Shown here: positions 37,061 to 46,039 of the stretch, piece by piece
Layout: every line of letters begins with the position of its first letter
Position numbering within the stretch: the first letter of the stretch is position 1
From: Brumicola pallidula DSM 14239 = ACAM 615
GTDB lineage: Bacteria > Pseudomonadota > Gammaproteobacteria > Enterobacterales > Alteromonadaceae
Direction of reading: 5' to 3'
NCBI RefSeq assembly: GCF_000428905.1
Contig: NZ_KE386818.1
Span: forward strand, 30,950-94,949
Length of the DNA stretch: 64,000 nt
Made by a program: the position numbers and the translations under genes
The notes under the pieces: generated by a model
Told to the model about the DNA's origin: nothing
The model's input: the letters and a program-made list of their open reading frames with translations, nothing else
Databases searched by the model: none

Positions 37061-40000
37061 GTGTCTACATATATAAAAAAAATAACCACTTATTGTGGGT
37101 TGGGTGTTTTTGCTCTAGCTGGTATTGCAGGTGTTGCACAAGCTAATGACAAAAACTCAAATATACATACCATTCTTTCAAAACCTAAATTAAGTAAACC
37201 GCTGCGTGATCTTGCTCAACCTTTACCTAGATTGACTTCTGCACGTTTAGATAAAATGCGCGCTGCCGGTGATAAAGTCCCTGGAGAAGACGCAGGTTAC
37301 GTTGTTCCTAACTTCAACTATCCGCTAGTGTCTTCTTATTTAGAAAAAGCAGCAGATGTGCCCGCAGACACAGTTATTCAATATGAAGTAACAAGTGGAG
37401 GTAAATTTCAGCGTAATTTAGCTGCAAACGTAACACTTGGTGCTGGTTTTGATGGCATGGGTAACGTTTCTGGCGTTGCTCCACCTGATACCAATGCTGA
37501 TGTTGGTCCTAATCATATTGTGCAAATGGTCAATGTGGCGCTTAGTATATGGGATAAAGAAGGAAACGAACTTCTTGCGCCAACTGCAATCAATGTGTTG
37601 TGGGATGATTTTGGTGGTCTTTGCGAATCGAATAATAACGGTGACCCTATCGTTCTTTATGATTCACAGGCCGATCGTTGGATGATTACTCAATTTGCTT
37701 TCCCGAGTGGCTTTGACAATAACCGTGCTTGCATTGCGATTTCTCAAACAGGAGATCCAACAGGCTCGTATTACCGATATGACTTTCTTTACAGTAATGT
37801 CAAATTTAACGATTATCCGCATTACGGTGTATGGACTGACGCATATTATGCTGGTGTGAACCAGTTTACAGGTAATAGCTTTACGGGTTCGGGTGTTGTT
37901 GCCTATGAACGTGATGCAATGCTAGCGGGTCAACCTGCTAGACAAGTCATCTTCGATCTAGAAACATCTAACCCGAATGTATTCACTCCAATGCCAGCTG
38001 ACATTGACGGTATTTTCTTACCGCCAACAGGTATGCCTGGTCTTTTTGTTACTGCGGATAATCCGGGTGAATTAAACCTATGGCATTTCGATGTCGATTG
38101 GGACAACACAGACAATAGCTCGTTCACACTAGCAAACACACTTTCTGTTAGCGCTTATAGTGGTGCAGTTTGTGGTTTTGATCGTGACTGTATCGAGCAA
38201 CCAAACGAGCAAAACTTAGATGCGATTGGTGGCCGAATGATGTTCCGTCTTGCCTATCGCAATTTGGGTGGCACCGAGAATAAACTCGTGGCGAGCCATA
38301 CTGTTATTGGTTCAATAACGGATAACGATATTGCTGGCGTTCGTTGGTACGAAATTGATATCGATGATGACGGTTTTCAAAAGACGGATACTAATGGCGT
38401 TCTTGTTCCAGTGAATAACGGTACATTTAACTTAGACGACGGTAATTCACGTTGGATGGGCAGTGCTGCTATGGATGCTGTTGGTAACATCGGTGTTGGT
38501 TATAGCGTATCTGGCAATGATTTATTTCCGTCAATTCGCTTTAGTGGTCGTTCACAATCTGACGCAGCAAATATATTAACAGTGCCAGAAATAGAGATTA
38601 AAGCAGGTGAAGCATCTCAAGGCGGCATAAACCGCTGGGGCGATTACTCAAGCTTAAGCATAGATCCAACTGACGATTGCACCATGTGGTACACCACTCA
38701 ATACTACAAGGCTGAAAATGCAGAAACTCGTGGTTGGAGTACCTACATCGGCAGCGTGAAATTTGATGATTGTGTTGCAGGCCCTTCAGGCAAGATTACG
38801 GGTATTATTAGCGATTCAGCGGGTAACCCAATTGCGGGGGCTCAAGTCACTATTGGTGCATTAACTTCAAGAGCAAATAGTGAAGGTGTTTATACTTCAA
38901 CCTTACCTGTCGGAGAAGACTTTACTGTTTCAGCATTTAAATATGGTTGGGATGTTGCAGAGACAACGGGTGTAGATGTAATTGAAGATGAAGAAACAAC
39001 TGTTGACTTCAGTTTAGCTGCGGCAACGCCGGTGACTGTTTCTGGTGTCGTTGCTGATGGTTCAGGCCTCAACTCACCATTGTTTGCAGAAATTGTTGTT
39101 GATGCTCCTGGTACTCGTTTAACTGCATTTACAAACCCTGTTACTGGCGCATTCAGTATTGATTTGTTCGAAGGAACATTAATCAAAATGACAGCAATGT
39201 CTGTTGATGCCGGTTACATCGCTCAAAGCGTTGACTTTACGCCGACTGCTGGTACGCCACAAAACTTCGATTTGGTTGTTTTGGCAAGCTGTATTGCAAA
39301 AGGCTATGGTTTCTCTGAGCCTTCATTCGTTGAAGACTTTACTGGTGGCGTTCCTCCTACTAATTGGACCGTAGCTGATACTGGTGACACAGGCACCGTA
39401 TGGGGTCCTGGTTCTGCTAGTACCCGCGGTATTCTATTGGGTTCTGGTGAAGCAGCATTTATTGACAGCGATGATGCTGGCAATGGCGATACCGCGAGCA
39501 CCTTAACTAGCCCCGTAATTCAAGTTGCTGATGTTTCATCTACTATGCTTGCATTTGATAGCTGGTTTAGAACTTTCGCTGGCTCTGACGTATACAACCT
39601 AGAACTTAGTGTCGATGGTGGTGCTTGGGTATCAATCCTTAATATGAGCGCGACCAACGCGGCTGAAACTTTATCCGTTGACTTAGCGGCTCAAATCACA
39701 GGCGCCACTAGTTTTCAAGTTCGTTGGAACTATTCTGCAAATTTCGAATATTATGCAATTGTTGATAATGTTCAAATTGGTGGTAACACTTGTGAAGCAC
39801 TAAATGGTTCTATTATTAAAGGTGTCGTTTCTGATGCAAACACCGGTAGCCTATTAAATGGTGCCACTATATCGACTGGTGATGATTCAGTTTCAACAAT
39901 AGCGACAGATAGTCCTGAGTTCCCGGGTGGATACTTCTCGATATTTGTTCCTGCTGACGAAACCACAATCGTTGTATCATTCGCCAACTATGAAACTGCG

Positions 40001-41671
40001 CAAATCACGGCTGTCGATGTTGTTCCTACAACACCAATTGCATTGAACGCACCACAGTTTGACATTGCTGATTCTTTAGCAACCATAAGCGTTACTCAAG
40101 GTCGTGTTGGTACGTCGTCAATTACATTGGAGAATACGGGGACAGCTGAAGGTGACTATATAGTCCTCTTTACGCAAGCTCCTGATGCTAATTCTACGGC
40201 GCAAGTTACCGGTCCTTTCCATTCATCTTCACGTCACTTTGGTCCTAAGAACCTAACTGACTTAGATGCAAAAAAGGCGCGCTTTATTGTTGAACAAAAG
40301 TCACTCAAGCTACCTCAAGCAGCATCTGACGTACTGGGTGGTTTTGGTGTGTCAGAACAAATGGCGTTCCCTTGGGGAGTAGGCATTAATAAAGACACGG
40401 GTAACTTTTACGTAGGTGACCTTCTGGCTGGTGGTGCTGCTGTTGATGCAATTTATGAATATGCTCCAAACGGCGCTTATACAGGAAATAGTATTGATAA
40501 TACTGCGATTTCTGGTATTTTTGCTGCTGATATGGCCTACAACGGTCGCACTGGCATGTTGTGGCAAGTCGAAGTAGGCAACAACGATTGTATTCATGAA
40601 ATTGATCCTGTTGCGCTAGAATTAACCGGTAAGCAAATTTGCCCTGCATTTGGTACAAATCAGCGCGGTCTAGCTTACGATCCGATCACCAATACGTTCT
40701 ACGCAGGTTCTTGGAATGACAGTATCATTCACCAGTTTACGGTTGATGGTACGATATTGCGTTCTGTGAATGTTGGTCTTGCTGTATCTGGTTTAGCGCT
40801 TAATCCAGTTTCTGGTAAATTGTATGTAATACAAAATACATCGACTGCATTTGATGTGACTATCTTAGATGCTAACTCTTCCGAGTTTGATGCACTAACG
40901 GGCTTTAATTTGTTAGCTAGTGATGCACTACCTGTTGATCCTTTAGAGGGTGGTGAGCAATCAGGTTTAGCAGCGCAATGTGACGGTACCCTTTGGACGC
41001 CTTCACGTTCACTAGCTGGTTTAATCGCTTTTGAAAGCGGCGAGACTAACTTCTGTGAATGGAAGAACCTTCCTTGGGTTACTCAAACATCTATGGCTGC
41101 TGGGACATTAGCGGCAGGTGCTTCCACTGACATTGAGTTAGAGTTTGATACTATTAATGTTGATACAGGTAGCTACTCTGCTCAAATGGTCACGTCTGGT
41201 AACACACCTTACGCCGATTCAAGTACTGCAGTCGCATTGAGTGTTACAGCACCAGTTTCTGGTGACGTATCATTAGCATCAGTCGAAACCAAAGCGATCA
41301 ATGGTCAGCCTGCACTAGTGTCGGTTAACCGAGTTGATGGTTCAGACTTCGCAATAAGCGTAGATTATGAACTAGGTAACGGAACAGCGAGGCAAGGTGA
41401 GCACTTTATTGCGCTTGAAGGTACATTGACTTGGGAAGATGGTGATACATCTGCTAAAACAATTACAATCAACACAGTGAATACTGATATAAATGAAGAC
41501 CTAGGTTTCTCCGTAGTGTTAACGCAAACTACTGGCGGCGCTGAAATTATTCGCGCAAGCACCGCGGTTATCATTTTAGGTGATAAGAAATCTGATGGTG
41601 GTAGCTTAGGCTTCCTATTAGTGGCCCTGCTTACCCTCGGTGGATTAGCAAGAAGACGCTATAAGTTCTAA
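37061..41671 (+). CDS. Large GlyGly-CTERM exoprotein with Calx-beta and adhesin-like domains
   Basis: A 1536-residue secreted protein. Parts: signal peptide (about 1-29, AGVAQA); a large N-terminal beta domain (about 105-575; GVAPPDTNADVGPNHIVQMV); carboxypeptidase-regulatory-like Ig domains (about 580-740, GKITGIISDSAGNPIAGAQV; and again about 915-1000); a cleaved-adhesin/MAM-like jelly roll (about 745-905; EDFTGGVPPTNWTVADTGDT); a propeller-like segment (about 1090-1330); a Calx-beta domain (about 1405-1505); and a GlyGly-CTERM tail (GGSLGFLLVALLTLGGLA then RRR), which rhombosortase cleaves after type II secretion. No protease catalytic motif is evident to me. GTG 37061 has GCAGGGA just upstream. 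Probably an adhesin or substrate-binding surface protein. Confidence 0.88.
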   Translation: MSTYIKKITTYCGLGVFALAGIAGVAQANDKNSNIHTILSKPKLSKPLRDLAQPLPRLTSARLDKMRAAGDKVPGEDAGYVVPNFNYPLVSSYLEKAADVPADTVIQYEVTSGGKFQRNLAANVTLGAGFDGMGNVSGVAPPDTNADVGPNHIVQMVNVALSIWDKEGNELLAPTAINVLWDDFGGLCESNNNGDPIVLYDSQADRWMITQFAFPSGFDNNRACIAISQTGDPTGSYYRYDFLYSNVKFNDYPHYGVWTDAYYAGVNQFTGNSFTGSGVVAYERDAMLAGQPARQVIFDLETSNPNVFTPMPADIDGIFLPPTGMPGLFVTADNPGELNLWHFDVDWDNTDNSSFTLANTLSVSAYSGAVCGFDRDCIEQPNEQNLDAIGGRMMFRLAYRNLGGTENKLVASHTVIGSITDNDIAGVRWYEIDIDDDGFQKTDTNGVLVPVNNGTFNLDDGNSRWMGSAAMDAVGNIGVGYSVSGNDLFPSIRFSGRSQSDAANILTVPEIEIKAGEASQGGINRWGDYSSLSIDPTDDCTMWYTTQYYKAENAETRGWSTYIGSVKFDDCVAGPSGKITGIISDSAGNPIAGAQVTIGALTSRANSEGVYTSTLPVGEDFTVSAFKYGWDVAETTGVDVIEDEETTVDFSLAAATPVTVSGVVADGSGLNSPLFAEIVVDAPGTRLTAFTNPVTGAFSIDLFEGTLIKMTAMSVDAGYIAQSVDFTPTAGTPQNFDLVVLASCIAKGYGFSEPSFVEDFTGGVPPTNWTVADTGDTGTVWGPGSASTRGILLGSGEAAFIDSDDAGNGDTASTLTSPVIQVADVSSTMLAFDSWFRTFAGSDVYNLELSVDGGAWVSILNMSATNAAETLSVDLAAQITGATSFQVRWNYSANFEYYAIVDNVQIGGNTCEALNGSIIKGVVSDANTGSLLNGATISTGDDSVSTIATDSPEFPGGYFSIFVPADETTIVVSFANYETAQITAVDVVPTTPIALNAPQFDIADSLATISVTQGRVGTSSITLENTGTAEGDYIVLFTQAPDANSTAQVTGPFHSSSRHFGPKNLTDLDAKKARFIVEQKSLKLPQAASDVLGGFGVSEQMAFPWGVGINKDTGNFYVGDLLAGGAAVDAIYEYAPNGAYTGNSIDNTAISGIFAADMAYNGRTGMLWQVEVGNNDCIHEIDPVALELTGKQICPAFGTNQRGLAYDPITNTFYAGSWNDSIIHQFTVDGTILRSVNVGLAVSGLALNPVSGKLYVIQNTSTAFDVTILDANSSEFDALTGFNLLASDALPVDPLEGGEQSGLAAQCDGTLWTPSRSLAGLIAFESGETNFCEWKNLPWVTQTSMAAGTLAAGASTDIELEFDTINVDTGSYSAQMVTSGNTPYADSSTAVALSVTAPVSGDVSLASVETKAINGQPALVSVNRVDGSDFAISVDYELGNGTARQGEHFIALEGTLTWEDGDTSAKTITINTVNTDINEDLGFSVVLTQTTGGAEIIRASTAVIILGDKKSDGGSLGFLLVALLTLGGLARRRYKF

Positions 41672-41690
41672 CGCAAACTAAAGCAATAAA

Positions 41691-41718
41691 AAACCCGCAA
41701 TGAAAATTGCGGGTTTTT
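41691..41718. terminator. Bidirectional terminator between convergent genes
   Basis: AAACCCGCAAT (41691-41701) and ATTGCGGGTTT (41706-41716) form an 11-bp stem with a GAAA tetraloop, followed by a T run. The reverse strand also gives six T residues, so it serves the exoprotein and the DUF2237 gene. Confidence 0.9.
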
Positions 41719-41745
41719 TTCTTTATATTTAAAAAACGAAGCCTG

Positions 41746-42108
41746 TTAGTTTTTATGGCTATATTCTGTTAACGTTTCTAGCCCAATGATGCTCAGCGCA
41801 GCTTCATTTGTTGCTTCAAGGTCAATCTTAGGTGCAACTTCCATATATAAGGCTTCGCGCCATCTTATTGCACACAGACACCATTTATCCCCTGGTTTGA
41901 GTCCTTCAAATTGATACATTGGATTTGGCGTGATCAGGTCATTGCCACGAGTTAATGAGTAATTCAGAAAAGCTTCAGTGACTATTGCACAAACACTGTG
42001 ATTACCGGCATCACCCTCAGGCACGTAGCAAAAACCTTCTCGAGTATATCCCGAGTTTCCACAACATAATTTTAATGTTGTCCCCAGTACGTTTTTTTGA
42101 TTCGCCAT
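41746..42108 (-). CDS. DUF2237 family protein
   Basis: A 120-residue soluble protein of the DUF2237 family (function unknown). It opens with NVLGTTLKLCCGNSGYTREG, continues with a conserved FCYVPEGDAGNHSVCAIVTE and SLTRGNDLITPNP, and ends with GDKWCLCAIRWREAL. Six cysteines, several in conserved positions, hint at metal binding or redox chemistry. It is alone between a bidirectional terminator and the divergent ubiG-like gene. Confidence 0.88.
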   Translation of the reverse strand: MANQKNVLGTTLKLCCGNSGYTREGFCYVPEGDAGNHSVCAIVTEAFLNYSLTRGNDLITPNPMYQFEGLKPGDKWCLCAIRWREALYMEVAPKIDLEATNEAALSIIGLETLTEYSHKN

Positions 42109-42182
42109 TTATAATCCTTAAACTTTATATTGCGTATTAAGATGTAATACTCACTTATTTCGAGATAAGGTTAGTTATTACG

Positions 42183-42956
42183 ATGTTAGACAAGAGTAAA
42201 CTCAGTCATATTTCAAAAACCAATGAAAATTCTAGCAATGTTTCTGCAGCAGAGATACAGCGATTTGATAATCTTGCTGAATCTTGGTGGGATCCAAATG
42301 GAAAATATAAGACGGCATTGATTTTTAATCAGGCTCGTCTTAGCTATTTCATTCCACAAATTTGCCAACGTTTCGGTAAAGATCCTAGTCAATGTGACTG
42401 CTTAAAAGGGCTTACTATCCTCGATGTTGGCAGTGGCGGTGGACTGGTTTGCGAGCCCCTAGCAGCCAGAGGAGCAACGGTTGTCGGTATTGATGCAAGC
42501 GCCATGAGTATTGCGGTTGCCAAGCGACATGCGCTTAAATCAGGCTTAACTATCGACTATCGACACATGTTGTCATCAGACCTTAGCAAACAAGATGAGA
42601 AATTTGATGTTGTGATTAACGCTGAAGTTGTTGAACACGTGCCAGATCAATCCGCGTTAATTAAACAGTGTGGTGATTTAACTAAGGATGCCGGATTTGT
42701 TATTCTTGCAACGCTCAATAGAACCCTCAAATCATATGTTATCGCGATCCTAGGGGCTGAATATGTCATGCGATATTTACCTGTAGGTACTCATAGTTGG
42801 ACCAAGTTTGTTAAACCACGCGAACTGAATCATATGGCTAGTTCGGCAGGGCTAACTCAAATATCCGAATCGGGCATGGCTTACAATCCGATAAGTCGAC
42901 GTTGGCGATTGACTAAAAGTTTGTCGGTTAACTATATTCAATGTTATAAAAAATAA
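42183..42956 (+). CDS. ubiG: UbiG-type ubiquinone O-methyltransferase
   Basis: A 257-residue class I SAM methyltransferase that should carry out the two O-methylations of ubiquinone synthesis. SAM motif I is LDVGSGGGLVCEPLAARGAT with VVGIDAS after it. UbiG marks include FDNLAESWWDPNGKYKT, VEHVPD, ILGAEYVMRYLPVGTH and YNPISRRW. Details such as FNQARLSYF and the extra CQRFGKDPSQCD loop look more like alphaproteobacterial or mitochondrial (Coq3) forms than E. coli UbiG, so this may be a second, acquired copy; whether the genome also has the usual ubiG cannot be seen here. Confidence 0.85.
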   Translation: MLDKSKLSHISKTNENSSNVSAAEIQRFDNLAESWWDPNGKYKTALIFNQARLSYFIPQICQRFGKDPSQCDCLKGLTILDVGSGGGLVCEPLAARGATVVGIDASAMSIAVAKRHALKSGLTIDYRHMLSSDLSKQDEKFDVVINAEVVEHVPDQSALIKQCGDLTKDAGFVILATLNRTLKSYVIAILGAEYVMRYLPVGTHSWTKFVKPRELNHMASSAGLTQISESGMAYNPISRRWRLTKSLSVNYIQCYKK

Positions 42957-43063
42957 AAATAGCTGATGCGGTCGGTTGCCCTATATCGTCATGGTCTAAT
43001 ACAGTATAGTCAGATGTAATAAATGCGTTACATTGGACCTGAACCCGAAAGGAATATTGATTG

Positions 43064-43672
43064 ATGAAAATTTACGACACTAAAACGGCACCCACTCCAA
43101 GAAGAGTTAGGATTTTTTTAGCAGAAAAGAATATTCCTATGGAGTATGTTCAAGTTGACCTACAAAAAGGTGAGAACCTGTCTATAGAAATGCGCGCTAA
43201 AAACCCGATAGGTAAAATCCCTATATTGGAGCTGGATGATGGGACTTGTATCAGTGAAAGTGACGCCATTTGCCAATATTTTGAAGCACTCCAACCCGAG
43301 CCCTACTTGTTTGGTGAAACGCCTCTGCAGAAAGCACAGATAGCAATGTGGTCGAGACAAGTGGAGTTCTATTTATTTATGCAAATTGGTATGTGCTTTC
43401 AACATACAACCGGTTACTTTAAAGACCGAATGAATCCAATTAAAGAGTATGGTATTGAAGCTGGTATTAATGCGTCAAAGTTTTTAAACGTGTTAAATCG
43501 ACAGCTTGAAAAAAGCCAATTTGTTGCTGGCGATACATTTTCGATAGCTGATATCACGACAATGTGTTCAATTGATTTTGGTCGTGTGGTAGATGTTCGC
43601 ATGAAAGACGAACATAGTGCACTGCAAGAATGGTACAAACGTGTTTCTGCAAGGCCCAGTGCCAAAGCATAG
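43064..43672 (+). CDS. Glutathione S-transferase family protein
   Basis: A 202-residue protein with an N-terminal thioredoxin-like domain (about 1-80; KIYDTKTAPTPRRVRIFLAE, NPIGKIPILELDDGTCISES) and a helical C-terminal domain (about 90-200; FVAGDTFSIADITTMCSIDF). The ES pair that binds the glutathione gamma-glutamyl group is present. ATG 43064 follows AAAGGAA at normal spacing; a TTG one codon earlier is less likely. Substrate unknown. It is monocistronic. Confidence 0.9.
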   Translation: MKIYDTKTAPTPRRVRIFLAEKNIPMEYVQVDLQKGENLSIEMRAKNPIGKIPILELDDGTCISESDAICQYFEALQPEPYLFGETPLQKAQIAMWSRQVEFYLFMQIGMCFQHTTGYFKDRMNPIKEYGIEAGINASKFLNVLNRQLEKSQFVAGDTFSIADITTMCSIDFGRVVDVRMKDEHSALQEWYKRVSARPSAKA

Positions 43673-43687
43673 TTTGTTGTTGCAAGG

Positions 43688-43816
43688 TTCACATGATTTC
43701 ATTATAACCCTTCGCTAGTGCCTCGCAACGACCTACTTTCCAACCACGTCACCATCATTAATCATGTGAAATATCACATAGGTTTGGGTTAAATCATTAG
43801 GTGCTTATCATGTGAT
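43688..43816. repeat. Cluster of three ATCATGTGA motifs
   Basis: TTCACATGAT at 43688-43697 (inverted), ATCATGTGAA at 43761-43770 and ATCATGTGAT at 43807-43816, all within 130 bases of non-coding DNA. The middle copy is part of TGTGAAATATCACA, an N4-spaced dyad resembling a CRP half-site pair but with spacing two bases too short. Confidence 0.45.
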
Positions 43817-43826
43817 TAATTATCAT

Positions 43827-43895
43827 CACGATATTGAATAGCAGCTTTTAGAAGCAGGGCAAGCACAAGGGAAGATTGTACTTGCCGGGTTCTAA
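43827..43895 (+). pseudogene. Possible remnant of a quinone oxidoreductase / zinc-type alcohol dehydrogenase
   Basis: Reading from 43827 gives HDIE, an in-frame TAG, then QLLEAGQAQGKIVLAGF and a stop at 43893-43895. This resembles the C-terminal end of the medium-chain oxidoreductase family (LLEAGQAxGKIVL). No other part of such a gene is found upstream, so it would be the last remnant of a deleted gene. The short match keeps confidence low. Confidence 0.35.
43858..43886. other. Stem-loop inside the gene remnant
   Basis: GGCAAGCACAA (43858-43868) pairs with TTGTACTTGCC (43876-43886) with one G-T pair and a 7-base loop. No T run follows on either strand. It overlaps the oxidoreductase-like remnant and may be incidental. 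Confidence 0.4.
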
Positions 43896-43960
43896 CAATA
43901 CCTTAAACCGGCTGTGATGAGATGAAGTATGCTCGAGCAATTAGGCGTTGGTTGCTCAAA

Positions 43961-45250
43961 TTATTTTTCGTCAACTAACGCTTGATAGGTTAAATTTCGC
44001 AAGTCGTCGGCATAACGATGTGTGCCGTTTGGAATAAACTGCGCCATACCTATAATGATGATGTTCTCAACTGGGTCAATTCTAAAGTAGGTTGATGCTG
44101 CACCTGACCAACCAAAGTTACCTTCAGAACCCATAAATTTCAGAGCGCCGGTATCCACGGTAACTGACATTGCTAGTCCATAACCTTCTCCGTTAGCCCA
44201 AGCGCTGTAGGGCAATAAATTAGCAGGAAGATGATTTGAACGCATATATTCAACTGTTTTACGCCCTAAAATTCGTACACCATTGACTTCACCATTATTT
44301 AATAACATGCGAGCAAATGTCAGGTAATCGTCGATTGTTGAGACCATTCCACCACCGCCATTGTGGATCGCTGGATCACTAAGATAGTCACCTAAGGGTT
44401 CGTTTTCCATTACCACAGTTTCGCCTTGTTTATTATTGTTGTATATCTGGGATAAACGATGCACTTTCTCAGCAGGCACATAAAAATCAGTGTCTTGCAT
44501 ATTTAAAGGAGTGAGGATTTCTTGCTTTACATATTCACCCAGCTTCATGCCACTGAGTTTTTCAACTAAAAAGCCAATCACATCAGTATTTACGCCATAA
44601 TTCCACTGTGTACCAGGTTGATGATTAAGCGGCAGTCTAGCTAGCTCCGTTAACACATTTTCGGGTGTTGCCTTGCCTTGTATCATTGGTGAAGCGCGGT
44701 AGAGTTTATCAACTTCACTTCCGGTAAAGCCGTAGCTAAAACCCGCAGTATGAGTAAATAAGTCAATAATTCGAATTGGTGATTTGGCGTCTTCTAACAC
44801 CATGCTTTCGCCACTACCACTAACATACACTTTTAAATTAGCAAGCTCAGGCAAGTACATCGCAATAGGGTCATTCATATGAAACTTCCCTTGCTCCCAG
44901 AGGGTCAATGCGGCAACAGCCGTAATCGGTTTGCTCATGGAGTAGATCCGGAAAATGGTATCACGTTGCATGGCTTCGCCGGCCGCTCTGTCCTGCATGC
45001 CCTGCGCAGCGAAGTGAACGATTTGATCATTGCGTGACACTAAGGTTGTGATACCTGCAAGTTTGCCTGTATCGATATACTCTTGCATCTTGTCATTGAT
45101 GCGCAGTAAACGTTGCTCAGAAAAGCCTTGTTGAGTGTTAAAAGATTGCGTTTTACTTTGTGGTTGCGGCACATAACTGCCGTTTTCACTGACAGATACG
45201 ACACAGGCGGAAAGTGACAAACTCAGGAGAACTACTAAGATTTTTTTCAT
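43961..45250 (-). CDS. Serine hydrolase lipoprotein (beta-lactamase / EstB family)
   Basis: A 429-residue lipoprotein: signal peptide KKILVVLLSLSLSAC with lipobox, then a class C beta-lactamase-like domain (about 50-425). The SxxK nucleophile motif is in FRIYSMSKPITAVAALTLWE and the tyrosine motif in WNYGVNTDVIGFLVEKLSG. A conserved HNGGGGMVSTIDDYLTFARM lies later. Members act as esterases, D,D-peptidases or transesterases; true beta-lactamase activity is not implied. I prefer ATG 45250 because it starts directly at the KK of the signal peptide; an upstream in-frame start at 45277 would add nine residues. Confidence 0.9.
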   Translation of the reverse strand: MKKILVVLLSLSLSACVVSVSENGSYVPQPQSKTQSFNTQQGFSEQRLLRINDKMQEYIDTGKLAGITTLVSRNDQIVHFAAQGMQDRAAGEAMQRDTIFRIYSMSKPITAVAALTLWEQGKFHMNDPIAMYLPELANLKVYVSGSGESMVLEDAKSPIRIIDLFTHTAGFSYGFTGSEVDKLYRASPMIQGKATPENVLTELARLPLNHQPGTQWNYGVNTDVIGFLVEKLSGMKLGEYVKQEILTPLNMQDTDFYVPAEKVHRLSQIYNNNKQGETVVMENEPLGDYLSDPAIHNGGGGMVSTIDDYLTFARMLLNNGEVNGVRILGRKTVEYMRSNHLPANLLPYSAWANGEGYGLAMSVTVDTGALKFMGSEGNFGWSGAASTYFRIDPVENIIIIGMAQFIPNGTHRYADDLRNLTYQALVDEK

Positions 45251-45277
45251 AATTATTTTTATTATTTTGAACGTCAC

Positions 45278-45652
45278 TTAGTGTAACCGTTGTAACTTTG
45301 CTTGCAAGAGAGAATTTGTTTACGGGCTACTGCTTACTCAATCTTCTGTTAATGCGGAGTTTTCAATTCCTGTAAATTCCTTACGGGTCTTTTTAGGTAG
45401 CTCTTCAAATAACGCTTGCTAACAGTAATATTACCTATTAATATATGTACCACTTGTTGTGTGGGTACATGTAATTAATAGCTCTGAATATGATTATAAA
45501 AACTCAACGCGATAAACGTTTTTTAAAATAGAAATAAAAATAAAAATAGAAACAAGCAATATTAACGGAGTCGATACGACATGCTCCATCAACATAAATA
45601 TCGATTTCTAAGGCTAGTTAATTGAGTAGTCACTCCCAAATAGGCGCATTTT
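45278..45652. other. 375-base gap with a long inverted repeat
   Basis: Non-coding DNA between the divergent serine hydrolase and YtrA-type regulator genes. It holds the dyad listed separately and an A-rich run of AAAAT/ATAAA units near 45523-45550. I see no gene or RNA. Confidence 0.6.
45445..45470. promoter_or_regulatory. Inverted repeat, candidate operator for the YtrA-type regulator
   Basis: ATGTACC (45445-45451) is mirrored by GGTACAT (45464-45470) across 12 bases; the arms extend to ATGTACCAC and GTGGGTACAT with one bulged G. It lies about 180 bases upstream of the regulator gene. Such spaced dyads are used by GntR/YtrA proteins, but the link is inferred. Confidence 0.4.
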
Positions 45653-46030
45653 ATGATTACGATTGAGCTGGACTCGCCAGAACCATTGTTTAATCAATTG
45701 ATTATTCAAATCAAAAAAGCGATAGAAACAAAGCAGCTTTATGCAGGTGATGCTTTACCTTCTATCAGACAACTTGCAAACGACCTAGACATAAATTCAA
45801 AAACGGTGGCCAAAGCTTATAGACTTCTCGAGCGTGACAAAGTAATAGAAACCAAAGGCTACAGGGGAACTTATGTACACCCTAATGCATTGGATAATGT
45901 GCAATTTAATCTAAATGGATGGCTAGATTCACAAGTTTGCCTGGCGGTGAATCGTTACCGTGAAGCCGGAGCAACAGATTCTGAAATACGCATTGCATTT
46001 ACGCAAGCAATGACAAATACCAAAAAGTGA
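45653..46030 (+). CDS. GntR-family transcriptional regulator, YtrA type
   Basis: A 125-residue regulator with only a winged-helix domain (about 10-75; PLFNQLIIQIKKAIETKQLY, ALPSIRQLANDLDINSKTVA, RGTYV) and a short helical tail (about 80-125) that serves for dimerisation, as in the YtrA subfamily, which lacks a large effector domain. YtrA-type genes usually sit ahead of membrane or ABC transporter genes that they repress. Here it is nine bases before a polytopic membrane protein gene, so the two are almost certainly one operon. Confidence 0.88.
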   Translation: MITIELDSPEPLFNQLIIQIKKAIETKQLYAGDALPSIRQLANDLDINSKTVAKAYRLLERDKVIETKGYRGTYVHPNALDNVQFNLNGWLDSQVCLAVNRYREAGATDSEIRIAFTQAMTNTKK

Positions 46031-46039
46031 GGGCGAATT

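Noticed and set aside
43761-43780. CRP site TGTGAAATATCACA
   Set aside because: Spacing between half-sites is four bases rather than six, so a standard CRP site is not supported.
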